Source: Paulinella micropora (lineage: Eukaryota; Cercozoa; Imbricatea; Euglyphida). Taken from it: a DNA stretch of 64,000 bases. The first letter of the stretch is position 1. Each line of letters begins with the position of its first letter. Shown in pieces: positions 49,085 to 60,722 of the stretch. Where the stretch lies: the NCBI GenBank assembly GCA_009731375.1, contig BJOX01000085.1, positions 769,098-833,097 of the forward strand, given 5' to 3'. The notes under the pieces were generated by a model. The model was given only the letters and a program-made list of their open reading frames with translations. It did no database searches and was not told the DNA's origin. A program made the translations under genes and the position numbers.

Positions 49085-50740
49085 AGACCTTCTTGTCGTG
49101 GTGCTTGCTCTCTTCCTCCAACGAGCCCTCCAGCTCCTCCAGTTGCGCTAAGTGGCAGGTTCAAAGGTGCAAACAGAGGCGAAAGTGGGGGGGAGGTGAT
49201 GTGTGTCTCTCTCTTCTCTCCCTCATCTTCTCCTTCTTTCTCCATCATCTTTATCGCGTACATATGGTTTATGTATCTCACCTGATCTACCTCTCCCCCC
49301 TCATCGTCTGTGTCTTCATCCTTGGCAACAAGAATCCTTTCAGCTGAAGCAGGGGGATCAGAGTCATCCTCCTCATCGTCCTCTGAGTTGGACTTTGAAG
49401 GAGACGAGTCTGATCCTCCTGCGTTCAGACTGATAGCTTTCTTCTTGCCCTTGACGAAGTCAGATGCTTTCAGCTTACGTCTCTCCTTTGTCTTCTTTCC
49501 TGTGCTTCTCTCTCTGTCTGTGCTTGCCTCACGTTGCTCAACCTTAGCACTCCTAACGCTCTTGCTGCTCTTCCTTCTCTCTGTCCCTCGAGCTAATGCA
49601 ACCGTCCGGGCTGCTTGCAACCTTAAAGGAAAGTCGTTGGGACCATGTCCGTCCCTTGGACAGTCCTTTAATTGGCAAAGCACAAGACAGAATTTCATAA
49701 CATGATCATTGTTACAGTTGTAACATCTAACCTTGTCATACTTTGCTTGCCTGTCTCCTGCCTCAATGAGGTTAACTGTGATGGGATCAGCACGTGAACT
49801 GCCAGTTCCATACAGCTTCTGTGTCTTGGTCACAGACACACTCCCTTGGGCGATTTGTTGCACTACTTGCAAGAAATCATCCCAACCTGGCCTCTGTTGG
49901 GGCAACAAAGACAACCATACATTCTCATAATAGCGAGCAAAGGGAGGCAGATGTTTGAGTTTGTTTATGATCATGTCTGCCTTCATACGGACGGGGATGG
50001 CAGCTCCCATCCATTTCTCTTGCTTCTCAACGATGTTAAGGTATCCTGCTAACCATGTGCTCACCTCTTTCATCTTCTTGGGGTAACTTCGGAGTGGTAG
50101 ATGGTTTGCTGATCCTCTTGGAACTTGACTAATTCAAGCCCACCGTAATGTTTTTGCAGAGCAAGCAAGCATGCTACTCCATCCGTCCCTTCCTGTTGCA
50201 TCACAGCCATAACCTTACGGTCATGGGTGCATGAATGCAAAAGGTAAGCAAATAGGATTCTTTTGAGAGACTCTCTACTTTGCTTGTCAACTGCTCTCAT
50301 GATAATGCTTAGCAGCTCGCTGAGAACTAAACAAGGCAGTCGGTTTACTTCCGAATGTCATTCTTGGTACTTTGCTTTTCTGCTCGGTAGGGCTGATGAC
50401 ATTCTCGGGATCATCCGATTTATCTGGTTTAGGTTCAGCTTTCACTGACTTTCTTGTTTCCTCCTTAGCTCCCTCTTTATCGCCCCCTTCTTCCTTTAGG
50501 GAAAGTAGAGGTGATTCAATCGGGGAATCAGGAGGAACTAAAACGTTAGGAGCTTTCAGTGCTTTGACGAATGGGTGGTCCTCACATCCAGGGATGACTG
50601 ATATGATAACTAGGATAATAGGATTGGTTGCTCAATTATTGCAAGCAGCGTATAGAGGAACAAATCCCAGTCCGGTTTGTCATCGTGGAGTTGGGAGGCT
50701 CCATTCTGAACTTAGCTAGATCAAACATGGGGTTAGCCAT
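49081..50740 (-). pseudogene. Copia Gag, in three frames
   Basis: Begins at ATG 50740 (MANPMFDLAKFRMEPP) about 310 bp inside the 5' LTR. 50300-50070 carries RAVDKQSRESLKRILFAYLL and 50073-49081 carries TWLAGYLNIVEKQEKWMGAA and PPFARYYENVWLSLL. A zinc knuckle reads CYNCNNDHVMKFC: C-x2-C-x3-H-x4-C, one residue shorter than the usual CX2CX4HX4C. A basic then acidic tail follows. Frames change near 50640 and 50070. Confidence 0.85.
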
Positions 50741-51048
50741 GTTGGTCTAGTATGCAAAGGGAGGAAGATAGGAGAAATGCTCGACTATGAATAGATCACT
50801 AACCTGGGGTGAGGGTGAATAGATAGGGGAAAATATGAATGTGGGGTCCTAGTACCTATCGTACCTAGTCTGACCACAGGTGGGGATTGCAAAGATTGAC
50901 CACAGCACGTCTTATGCTATGATGATTGACTGCCTTCCGCACGTCCGGACCACATACACTTTTGCGTGACTGCCTGGTGCCAGCTCACCAAAAATGTGTG
51001 TGTGATTAAAGCTCTATATCAGAGTTCGCACAACAAGGCTCGATAACC

Positions 51049-51253
51049 TGTTTGACCAGTATAACGTAATATAATGATGCGGAACTCACAACTCACCGCG
51101 TCTGCAGTAACAAAGCTTTAATAACGCGCCAACTTGAACCAACAGGCGCGCAGATCGACATGACTGGCAGGATATAAGTAATGGCTCTCCCGACACCGTT
51201 ACTCTTATACGGCCTGCTCTTGTAACTATTAATATTGATTATTAGTTCTAACA
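51049..51253 (-). repeat. 5' LTR of the copia element
   Basis: 205 bp, the same ends as the 3' LTR. As the upstream LTR in transcription direction it would hold the promoter; the corresponding AT-rich segment reads TTACTTATATCC. The internal sequence next to it (GGTTATCGAGCCTTG) is the expected primer-binding position but I could not match it to a tRNA 3' end with confidence. Confidence 0.92.
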
Positions 51254-51467
51254 ACAAGGGATGGCAGAAATCAGGGCTTGGAAGAAAAACAATCACAACC
51301 ATGGATAAAGGCGCCACACTGGGCCAGATGTCCGAGCCATGTCACTACTGTACAGTATGGTAGTATTAATATATAGTAATGCCAGCTGCAGCACTACCGC
51401 AACTGACATGTGGATCAGGCTGCCAACTTGAATCAATATTAATATTAATACTACATAGAGAAAGTTG

Positions 51468-51575
51468 TCAGGTAAAACTTTTTTTGGCCTGCTCGGCGTC
51501 CAATGCCGAAATGCCCCAGCCCTGCGTCGCGCACAGGTCCGACAGAGCAGACACCGCACTGGCAGCGACGGCCAC
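51468..51575 (-). CDS. IMPACT-like gene terminal exon
   Basis: Thirty-five codons and [23 protein letters not shown] then [15 protein letters not shown] (phase 0 in). Acceptor GTCTGCTGCAG. Helical and non-conserved, as expected for a C-terminal end. Its link to the previous exon crosses the 51618-51931 gap. Confidence 0.6.
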   Translation of the reverse strand: MAVAASAVSALSDLCATQGWGISALDAEQAKKSFT

Positions 51576-52116
51576 CTGCAGCAGACAGGTTTGCAGTTAT
51601 TGAAACCTGAGTAGCCCNNNNNNNNNNNNNNNNNNNNNNNNNNNNNNNNNNNNNNNNNNNNNNNNNNNNNNNNNNNNNNNNNNNNNNNNNNNNNNNNNNN
51701 NNNNNNNNNNNNNNNNNNNNNNNNNNNNNNNNNNNNNNNNNNNNNNNNNNNNNNNNNNNNNNNNNNNNNNNNNNNNNNNNNNNNNNNNNNNNNNNNNNNN
51801 NNNNNNNNNNNNNNNNNNNNNNNNNNNNNNNNNNNNNNNNNNNNNNNNNNNNNNNNNNNNNNNNNNNNNNNNNNNNNNNNNNNNNNNNNNNNNNNNNNNN
51901 NNNNNNNNNNNNNNNNNNNNNNNNNNNNNNNTTTTTTTTTTTTTTTTTTTTTTTTTTTTTCTCCTTCTTTCGTTCTCGTCTCCCTATTCTGCCTTGCCTG
52001 GCTCCTTGCACACAGTAGCAGCAGCGAGCAAATTAGATAGAATAGATAGGTAGAGGTCACCGTGAACACTTGCACCAGCGCACCGTATGCCACGCCCAGC
52101 AGCTGGCCCTAGATAG

Positions 52117-52169
<53 letters not shown>

Positions 52170-52170
52170 C

Positions 52171-52202
<32 letters not shown>

Positions 52203-52616
52203 GCATACATACATACATACATACATGTACATACATACATACATACATACATACATACATACATACATGCATACATACATACATACATACATACATGCAT
52301 GCATACATACATACATACATACATACATACACACATACATGCATACCTCCCGGTCAGGCTGCGTCAAAAAGTGGCGTAACGGCTGTTCCGCGCTAAAAGG
52401 CCCACTTACAGCGAAGTAGAAGTACTGAATGCGCCTTTTGGCCGGAACGAGGTCCAATGCCTTTTTTGCGGCAGTGCCGTAAGCGCGGACCAAGCCGCCA
52501 GCGCCTAGTTTGATACCTGGAAAGATGGATGGAAACATGATGGTTGGATGGATGGATAGATATGAATGGATAGATGGATTGATGGATTGATGGATGGATG
52601 GATGGATGGATAGAAG

Positions 52617-52654
<38 letters not shown>

Positions 52655-52680
52655 GGATGGATGGCTGGATGGATGGATAT

Positions 52681-52714
<34 letters not shown>

Positions 52715-52759
52715 GGATGGATGGATGGATGGATGGATGGGTGGGTGGATGGATGGATG

Positions 52760-52808
<49 letters not shown>

Positions 52809-52859
52809 GTGGATAGATAGATAGATAGATGGATGGATGGATGGATGGATGGATAGATG

Positions 52860-52901
<42 letters not shown>

Positions 52902-52910
52902 CAGATAGAC

Positions 52911-52970
<60 letters not shown>

Positions 52971-53061
52971 TACCACCGAAGTATCTTATGACGATGACGC
53001 AGACATCGCCCAAGTCCCCGTGCTGGAGGACGCCCAAAATAGGTTTACCAGCAGTGCCTGT

Positions 53062-53105
<44 letters not shown>

Positions 53106-53138
53106 GAGGGAGGGAGGGAGGGAGGGAGAGAGAGCGAG

Positions 53139-53175
<37 letters not shown>

Positions 53176-53566
53176 AGAGAGAGAGAGAGANNNNNNNNNN
53201 NNNNNNNNNNNNNNNNNNNNNNNNNNNNNNNNNNNNNNNNNNNNNNNNNNNNNNNNNNNNNNNNNNNNNNNNNNNNNNNNNNNNGGGAGGAAGGGAGGAG
53301 GAGGAGGATGAGGTGCAAGTGCATGTATTCGCCATCATTCGCATGCACACGCATACTCGCATACCGGTGGGCTCCCCATCATCGCTCATCCCTGCACTGA
53401 GTGCATCCGCCGGCTTGCCTGCACAGGTAGATAGAGATAAATTTGGTCTATCAGCGCTGCATATCCGAAGGCAAAGATAGATAAATAAGTAGGTAGGTAG
53501 GTAGGTAGGTAGGTAGGTAGGTAGGTAGGTAAGTAGATAGATAGATAGAAAGATAGACAGATAGAC

Positions 53567-53615
<49 letters not shown>

Positions 53616-54063
53616 CATAGATAGATATGTTTCATGTTTAATCTATGGGTGTGGCATAGCTTGAAAAGCCATAAGCCTCCAATACTACGAGCATAAACTC
53701 TCAGCACCTCACAAGCTGCACAACAACCGTCCGCTCGGGTTGGTGCCCGTGCCCAGTTCAAGCCGAAAGGTAGCCGAGCCCGTGAACTGTACAAGGACAA
53801 CCACTAACAAACCCCCCCAGGGGCGTGTGCCATAAGGAGATGAAGGCCTGCCAAGCCGAGGTTTCGGGAGTTCACGCTCGTTGTGAGTTACCTTCTACAA
53901 CCTCAACTTCATCAACCCGTTGCATCACGGCCCCAGTCTGGGAGTTGGTCGCCTGTTAGCCCTGCGCTGCGCGCGATCAACGACGGACACAAAACCGTCA
54001 ATATGGGAGATAGTTAGATCTGGACCCCGGGCTGTAGTTGCCAGTGGTAGAGACCGTCTCAGG

Positions 54064-54111
<48 letters not shown>

Positions 54112-54136
54112 TAGATAGATAGATAGATAGATAGAG

Positions 54137-54174
<38 letters not shown>

Positions 54175-54312
54175 GTAGATAGGCGTGATACCAAGAAGGT
54201 AGGCCCAGCAGTGGTGGCGAGCATCTGGGTAGTCCAGTTTAGCTTGTTCTACCTGCAAGATAGATGTAGATAGGTAGGTAGCTAGGTAGGTAGCTAGGTA
54301 GGTAGGTAGGTG

Positions 54313-54371
<59 letters not shown>

Positions 54372-54408
54372 TGATAGATTGATAGATAGATCGATCGATC
54401 GATCGATC

Positions 54409-54446
<38 letters not shown>

Positions 54447-54451
54447 CAGAC

Positions 54452-54505
<54 letters not shown>

Positions 54506-54573
54506 GCCCAGCAGTGGTGGCGAGCATCTGGTTAGTCCAGTTTAGCTTGTTCCACCTGATAGATAGATGTAGG

Positions 54574-54636
<63 letters not shown>

Positions 54637-56322
54637 ATAAATAAATAGATAGATGATGGCGCATGTGGTAGTCCAGTTTAGCTTGTTCTGCCTGCAAGAA
54701 GAAGAAAGGCAGACAGACAGACATATATTGGTTGAATAGGTAGGAAGATAAGGTGGATAGTAGAAAAGTTGAGGTGGGATACAGTACAATACAATACAAT
54801 GCCATAAAAGATCCAAGCAGACAAGACAAGACAAGACAAGACAAGACAAGACAAGACAAGACCAGACCAGACCAGACCAGACAAGGCAAGGCAAGGCAAG
54901 GCAAGACAAGACAAGACAAAACAAGGCAAGACAAGACAAGACAAGACAAGACAAGACAAGGCAAGGCAAGACAAGACAAGACAAGACAAGACAAGGCAAG
55001 ACAAGAAAAGACAAGACAAGGCAAGGCAAGGCAAGGCAAGGCAAGACAAGACAACAAGACAAGACAAGACAAGACAAGACAAGGCAAGACAAGACAAGAC
55101 AAGACACGACAAGACAAAGTGACCGCAGCATTTACATCCGCTCGGCTGCTCACTGGCACCACGCGTGCAATGAAACGGCTTTTCTTCACTTCGTACTCCT
55201 GTGAATATTCATTCATGTCATTATGTGAATCGATGCCATTCACGTGAATCGTCTTGTCTTATCTTGGATTGTCTTGTCTGGTCTCGTCTTGTCTTGTCTT
55301 GGCTTGTATTGTATTGTATTGTATTGTATTCTATTGTATTGTATTATAGTGTAGTGTAGTGTACTGTAGTGTAGTGTAGTGTAGTGTCTTGTCTTGTCTT
55401 GTCTTGTCTTGTCTTGTCTCGTCTTGTCTTGTCTCGTCTCGTCTCGTCTCGTCTCGTCGTCGTCTCGTCGTCGTCTCGTCGTCTCGTCTCGTCGTCGTCC
55501 CGTCGTCGTCTCGTCTCGTCTCGTACCGTACCGTACCGTACGGTACCGTACCGTATCGTATCGTATCGTATCGTATCGTATCATATCGTATCGTATTGTA
55601 TTGTATTGTATTGTATTGTATTGTATTGTATTGTATTGTATGTATTGTATTGTATTGTATTGTATTGTTTTGTTTTGTTTTGTATTATATTGTTTTGTAT
55701 TGTATTGTATTGTATTGCATTACATTGCATGGCATTGCATTGTATTGTCTTGTATTGTATTGTATTGTATTGTATTGTATTGTATTGTATTGTTTTGTAT
55801 TGTATTGCATTGTATTGTATTGTATTGTATTGTTTTGTATTGTACTGCATTATATTGTATTGTATTGTATTGTATTGCATTGCATTGAATTGTATTGTAT
55901 TGCATGGTATGGTATGGTATTGTATTGTATTGTATTGTGTTGTGTTGCATTGTATTGTACTGTATTGTATTGTATTGTATTGTATTGTATTGTATTGCAT
56001 TTCATTCTATTGTCTCGCTCGACTGCTCACTGGCACAACGCGTGCAATAAAGTAGCTTTTCTTTTCAGTTCGTACTCCTGGTTGATAGGTAGACATATTT
56101 GGTCTATCAGCGATGCATATCCGAAGACACAGGCACAGATAGATGAGATGTCGCAAAGGAATGTAGTCCTTGCAAAGGAACGCAGTTTCACATCAAACAA
56201 TAATTTGTGTACTGTGCATGTGTCCGGGATGGGAATCACGGGTAGACTGTGTTCTGGAAAAAGAAGAGGAGGAAGGATGTTGAAGAAAAAGGCAATCTAG
56301 GAATGGAGAGTGGGAGGATAAG

Positions 56323-56374
<52 letters not shown>

Positions 56375-56458
56375 GATAGATAGATAGATAGGCAGATAGA
56401 TAGGTGCAGGTAGGCAGGTAGGTAGGTAGGTAGGTAGGTAGGTAGGTAGGTGGGTAGG

Positions 56459-56506
<48 letters not shown>

Positions 56507-56671
56507 ATAGATAGAATAGATAGCTAGGTAGGTGCAGGTAGGTAGGCAGGCAGGTAGGTAGGTAGGAAGGTAGGTAGGTAGGTAGGTAGGTAGATAAGTA
56601 GATAGATAGATAGATAGATAGATAGATGGATGGATGTATAGATTGATAGATGGATAGATAGACAGATAGAC

Positions 56672-56711
<40 letters not shown>

Positions 56712-56755
56712 GGATGGATAGATAGATGGATGGATAGATAGATGGATAGACAGAC

Positions 56756-56801
<46 letters not shown>

Positions 56802-56850
56802 GTAGGTAGGTAGGTAGGTAGGTAGGTAGGTAGGTAGGTAGGTAGGTAGG

Positions 56851-56882
<32 letters not shown>

Positions 56883-57409
56883 ACCTGCTCGAATGAAGAG
56901 CAGGCAGGAACCCAAATATCATTTGATCCTTCCCACACGTACACATACATACATACATACATACATACATACATACACATACATACATACACATACATAC
57001 ATACAAACATGCATACATACATGCATACATGCATGCATACATACATATATGTTACATATATACATACATACATACATACATACATGTATGCATGCATAGT
57101 ATATTCTTTCATGCATGTATATCCCAGTATATATTTTCATATGTATGTATGTATGCATGTATGTATGTATGTATGTATGTATGCTTGTTTGTTTGCTTGT
57201 TTGTTTGCTTGTTTGTTTGCTGTTTGTTTGCTGTTTGTTTGTTTGTTTTAAAATTTGCAAGTGACCGGAGTCAGGTCAAAAGAAGGAATGCTGTATGTAT
57301 GTATGTATGGTATGTATGCATGTATGTATGCATGCATATATGTATCTATGTGTATGTATGTATGTATGTATGTATGCATGTATGTATGCATTTATGCATG
57401 CATGCATGC

Positions 57410-57442
<33 letters not shown>

Positions 57443-57720
57443 TGATTCTTTGTTTCTTGTTTGTCTTTGTTAATTTGCAAGTGACCAGAGTCGGGTTGAA
57501 AAGAAGGAATGCTTTCCACAGGTGAAGAAGAAGAAGAAGAAGAAGAAGAAGAAGAAGAAGGAGAAGAAGAAGAAGAAGAAGAAGAAGAAGCTAAGAGTTG
57601 TTTTTTTGGCCGCGGGTGGTCCACGCCGTCATCCTCCTCGTGCGATAAATATTTGCGTTTGTCCTGAAGGTGGCAAAATGCCACTTGGGGCGTTCCGTCC
57701 TGCTTGATGACCGTTACTGC
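51468..57720 (-). CDS. IMPACT/YigZ (UPF0029) family protein, multi-exon (recognised part)
   Basis: Nine - strand exons keep phase: 57720-57486, 56928-56885, 55198-55124, 54252-54192, 53418-53365, 53057-52974, 52516-52410, 52108-52061, 51575-51468 (stop TGA). They give, in order, [59 protein letters not shown], the defining core of the Impact_N/UPF0029 domain. Known: IMPACT proteins modulate GCN1/GCN2 translation control in animals and fungi; bacterial YigZ relatives are poorly characterised. The 5' end is unresolved: exon 57720-57486 begins in phase 0 after an acceptor, so more exons lie upstream. The gap at 51618-51931 could hide an exon between the last two. Convergent with the DUF711 gene; the copia element lies 215 bp beyond its stop. 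Confidence 0.85.
52061..52108 (-). CDS. IMPACT-like gene exon (48 nt)
   Basis: Sixteen codons, [16 protein letters not shown] (phase 0 both sides). The Y-x-x-L pattern suits the DUF1949-like second half of YigZ proteins but is too short to prove it. Acceptor CTATCTAG, donor GTGACC. Confidence 0.65.
52410..52516 (-). CDS. IMPACT-like gene exon: [14 protein letters not shown]
   Basis: Encodes [20 protein letters not shown] then [15 protein letters not shown] (phase 1 in, phase 0 out). G-I-K-L-G-x-G-G-L-x-R-A-Y is the signature of UPF0029. Acceptor CTTTCCAG, donor GTAAGT, an exact consensus. Confidence 0.92.
52974..53057 (-). CDS. IMPACT-like gene exon: TAGKPIL…VIRYFGG
   Basis: Encodes [20 protein letters not shown] then IVIRYFG (phase 1 both sides). 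G-T-A-G-x-P and R-Y-F-G-G are invariant in the family. Acceptor TCCCACAG after a GA/CT repeat, donor GTAATCTATC at the start of a sense (ATCT)n tract. Confidence 0.9.
53365..53418 (-). CDS. IMPACT-like gene exon: SDDGEP
   Basis: Encodes [17 protein letters not shown] (phase 1 both sides). S-D-D-G-E-P is the family's conserved loop. Acceptor CTGTGCAG, donor GTATGCGAG. Confidence 0.88.
53630..54060 (-). mobile_element. Dispersed element E, copy 2
   Basis: Reverse-oriented diverged copy of 35331-35763: its 3' end (CATGTTTAATCTATGGGTGT on the + strand) abuts GATA repeat, so on its own strand it ends in (ATCT)n like copy 1. Lies in an intron of the IMPACT-like gene. Confidence 0.7.
54192..54252 (-). 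CDS. IMPACT-like gene exon: DARHHCWAY
   Basis: Encodes [20 protein letters not shown] (phase 0 in, phase 1 out), the family's 'A-x-H-x-x-x-A' block. Acceptor CTATCTTGCAG, donor GTATCACG. Two 5' copies lie upstream in sense direction (54508-54557 and 54650-54700). Confidence 0.85.
54508..54700 (-). repeat. Two echoes of the DARHHCWAY exon
   Basis: 54508-54557 and 54650-54700 repeat the acceptor side and first 30-45 exon bases (…GAACAAGCTAAACTGGACTA) and are followed by GATA/ATCT repeat instead of the exon's end. Confidence 0.8.
55124..55198 (-). CDS. IMPACT-like gene exon: KSRFIA start of the domain
   Basis: Twenty-five codons, [19 protein letters not shown] then ADVNAA (phase 0 both sides). 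K-S-x-F-I-A is the first conserved strand of the UPF0029 domain. Acceptor AATATTCACAG, donor GTCACTTTG. A degenerate copy of the whole exon lies upstream (sense) at 56011-56076. Confidence 0.85.
56011..56076 (-). repeat. Echo of the KSRFIA exon
   Basis: Starts with the same acceptor-like CCAG|GAGTACGAACTGAAAAG and covers most of the exon with a frame-breaking change. It lies upstream of the true exon in sense direction, separated by TATTG and ACAAG repeats. Confidence 0.8.
56144..56322 (-). mobile_element. Non-LTR 3' tail, copy 3
   Basis: Reverse-oriented match to 16560-16760 (sense …CAAGGACTACATTCCTTTGC GACATCTCAT). Its tail abuts the short dispersed element at 56087-56139 through only a few ATCT units. 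Confidence 0.75.
56885..56928 (-). CDS. IMPACT-like gene exon (44 nt)
   Basis: Encodes [14 protein letters not shown] (phase 1 in, phase 0 out), joining the polyserine exon to the KSRF exon in frame. Acceptor CACGTGTGGGAAG, donor GTTCTATC running into a repeat of sense (ATCT)n. Confidence 0.65.
57250..57293 (-). repeat. Echo of the polyserine exon's 3' end
   Basis: CATTCCTTCTTTTGACCTGA… then GTCACTTGCAAATTTTAAAA repeats the last 25 exon bases with donor and intron flank, downstream in sense direction. Confidence 0.75.
57486..57720 (-). CDS. IMPACT-like gene exon with polyserine tract
   Basis: Encodes [20 protein letters not shown] then [11 protein letters not shown]… (phase 0 in), a polyserine run from an in-frame (TCT)n of about 65 nt, then [12 protein letters not shown] (phase 1 out). 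Acceptor CACGCGCCAG, donor GTCACTTGC. The alternative of an exon on the + strand exists but its translation is less protein-like and does not link in phase. Confidence 0.6.
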
Positions 57721-57779
57721 CTGGCGCGTGATGGAGGACCTGGGATAAACACGCGCGCATGCAGAATACGTACAAACAC

Positions 57780-57802
57780 ATACGACATATACACATATAT
57801 CC

Positions 57803-57834
<32 letters not shown>

Positions 57835-57877
57835 GCTACTGCTGCTGCTGCTGATGCTGCTGCTACTACTACTACTG

Positions 57878-57909
<32 letters not shown>

Positions 57910-57937
57910 GCTGCTGCTAGTGCTGCTGCTGCTGCTG

Positions 57938-57991
<54 letters not shown>

Positions 57992-58077
57992 CTACTCCTC
58001 TTCCTCCTCCTCCTCCTCCTCCTCCTCCTCCTCCTCCTCCTCCTACTACTACTACTACTACTACTACTACTATTACA

Positions 58078-58132
<55 letters not shown>

Positions 58133-58181
58133 CTACTACTACTACTACTACCACCACCACCACCACCACCACTACTACTAC

Positions 58182-58216
<35 letters not shown>

Positions 58217-58223
58217 TTACTAT

Positions 58224-58275
<52 letters not shown>

Positions 58276-58289
58276 GCTACTACTACTAC

Positions 58290-58337
<48 letters not shown>

Positions 58338-58468
58338 TTACTCCTACTCATCCTCCTCCTCCTCCTCCTACTACTACTACTACCACTACTGCTACTACTA
58401 CTACTACTACGACTACTACTTACTACTACTACTACTCCTCCTCCTCCTCCTCCTCCTACTCCTACAAG

Positions 58469-58532
<64 letters not shown>

Positions 58533-58577
58533 GCTACTACTACTACTACTACTACTACTGCTACGACTACGACTACG

Positions 58578-58638
<61 letters not shown>

Positions 58639-58671
58639 CTACTACTACTCCTGCTACTACTGCTACTACTG

Positions 58672-58708
<37 letters not shown>

Positions 58709-58710
58709 CA
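57780..58710. repeat. ACT/CCT trinucleotide tract
   Basis: About 900 bp of ACT with GCT, CCT and CCA blocks; nothing else seen. Confidence 0.92.
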
Positions 58711-58716
58711 GCTTAC

Positions 58717-58780
58717 CCGGTCGGCAGCTGCGGCGATTTCCCAGAAACTTCCCTGGCCGCCCCCCCACACCTCAAAATGC
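58717..58780 (-). CDS. Candidate upstream exon of the IMPACT-like gene
   Basis: HFEVWGGGQGSFWEIAAAAD and R before a consensus donor GTAAGC; phase 2 in, phase 0 out, so it joins the polyserine exon in frame. An alternative frame through 58910 (FLFGAKQLSCPLSPSSS…) ends in the wrong phase. Supported by splice-site quality and phase only. Confidence 0.4.
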
Positions 58781-59049
58781 CTTTAATTACATCGTTAGGC
58801 CTGCCGGTGGGGATGGCGAAGGAAATGGTAGAAGAGGAGGGGGAAAGAGGGCAGGAGAGCTGTTTCGCGCCGAAGAGAAAGGCCGGCTCACCCCCGAGGC
58901 TACATGTGTACATCTTATATATTATCTATATAAAATACAAACCCGTGCCTGTTCGTATTATATATTATTTGTATAGTATATAAATATATACATATATATA
59001 TATGTATATATATATATATAATACAAAGTGTATTTTTACGTATGTGAAG

Positions 59050-59096
<47 letters not shown>

Positions 59097-59302
59097 AAGA
59101 GAAAGAGAAAGAGAAAAGATAACATAATATGGTATAAGACATAAACATACCCGTGCGCTGCGCTGATGTAGGCAAACTCACAGGCCGCTGCTCGGTCGGC
59201 CGGCCCCCTGCTTAGCCACGCCGGCCCACTGGCAAGCTGGGCCGGGCCGGGGGGGTTTGGCCGCGCGACTTTCCGGAAACCTATTGTGTATATAAAATAA
59301 AA

Positions 59303-59347
<45 letters not shown>

Positions 59348-59350
59348 GAA

Positions 59351-59398
<48 letters not shown>

Positions 59399-59769
59399 NN
59401 NNNNNNNNNNNNNNNNNNNNNNNNNNNNNNNNNNNNNNNNNNNNNNNNNNNNNNNNNNNNNNNNNNNNNNNNNNNNNNNNNNNNNNNNNNNNNNNNNNNN
59501 NNNNNNNNNNNNNNNNNNNNNNNNNNNNNNNNNNNNNNNNNNNNNNNNNNNNNNNNNNNNNNNNNNNNNNNNNNNNNNNNNNNNNNNNNNNNNNNNNNNN
59601 NNNNNNNNNNNNNNNNNNNNNNNNNNNNNNNNNNNNNNNNNNNNNNNNNNNNNNNNNNNNNNNNNNNNNNNNNNNNNNNNNNNNNNNNNNNNNNNNNNNN
59701 NNNNNNNNNNNNNNNNNNNNNNNNNNNNNNNNNNNNNNNNNNNNNNNNNNNNNNNNNNNNNNNNNNNNN

Positions 59770-59822
<53 letters not shown>

Positions 59823-60112
59823 CTCCGGTGGGTGGCGAAGGAGGAGGAGGAGGATGAGGATGAGGATGAGGAGGGAGAGAAAGAAGAGAGTGAGGAGGAG
59901 GATGGGGCAGTTCGGGTGGGCGGGGCACGAAGGGGCTCCGCGGAAGGGAAGGGGGAAGAATGGTCATGAGGATGATGGGACAGGAGGAAAGACGAGGAGG
60001 AGGAGGAGGGGTAGAAACAGGGCAGGAGGTGGGAGTAGGAAGACGGGTTGGGGAGGGAGTGGACGAAGAAAACGGAGGCTAAGGAAGCGAAGAACATGCC
60101 CAGGAGACCTGA

Positions 60113-60147
<35 letters not shown>

Positions 60148-60340
60148 GGGGGGGGGGCGGGGGGGNNNNNNNNNNAAGGAAGAAGAGGAGGAGGAGGAGA
60201 AAGAAAGAGGAGGAGGAGGAGGAGGAGGAGGAGGAGGAGAGAAAAAGTGTGTGTGTGTGTGTGTGTGTGTGTCTGTGTGCGTGTGTGTGTGTGTGTGTGT
60301 GGGTGTGTGTGAGTGAGTGAGTGAGTGAGTGTATGTGTGT

Positions 60341-60403
<63 letters not shown>

Positions 60404-60636
60404 TTGTGACCCGCGGCTAGGCGCAGCGGCCGCAGCGGGAAGCTGTCCACCGGCCCCAGGTCCCAAGCCCCACCTGCCACCGAAATTTTCGGGCGAATTT
60501 CGGCCAAATTTTGAGTTTCCGGCAAACTTTGCCAATAATTTTGACTTTGCGGCAAATTTTGATACATACATACATACATACATACATACATACATACATA
60601 CATACATACACACACACACATATATATATATATGTA

Positions 60637-60722
<86 letters not shown>

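Larger units (their letters stand above)
42180..51253 (-). mobile_element. Ty1/copia LTR retrotransposon, full structure, inactive
   Basis: Seen: direct LTRs 42180-42377 and 51049-51253 with TG…CA ends; a polypurine tract next to the 3' LTR; and between them, on the - strand, Gag with a zinc knuckle, protease DSGAS, integrase, reverse transcriptase with HVDD, then RNase H. Integrase before RT is the copia order. The LTRs differ at about nine substitutions and two small indels (about 95 percent identity), so the insertion is not very recent. Frameshifts and stops break the coding region at several points. No target-site duplication was seen (ggtgt left, acaag right). At 9.07 kb it is well above the usual 5 kb, owing to an extra domain of about 400 residues before the protease and a 1.1-kb 3' region. 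Confidence 0.93.
52120..57200. repeat. Intron repeats of the IMPACT-like gene
   Basis: Between the exons: GATA with GATG/GGTA variants (52115-52200, 52520-52970, 53460-53625, 54065-54180, 54270-54500, 54560-54650, 56320-56880), ACAT (52205-52345, 56940-57080), GA (53065-53190), ACAAG (54820-55120) and TATTG/TCTTG/TCTCG (55245-56010). On the sense strand most of the tetranucleotide blocks read ATCT. Confidence 0.9.

Noticed and set aside
49081-49150. Programmed -1 frameshift between the copia Gag and the next ORF
   Set aside because: The frames overlap by about 66 nt in the right direction, but no X-XXY-YYZ slippery heptamer was seen and the element has several random frame breaks.
60245-60360. 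Telomere-like or Z-DNA-forming function for the GT tract
   Set aside because: It is a simple GT/GAGT repeat with no telomeric unit and no functional context visible. Z-DNA potential alone is not evidence of a role.
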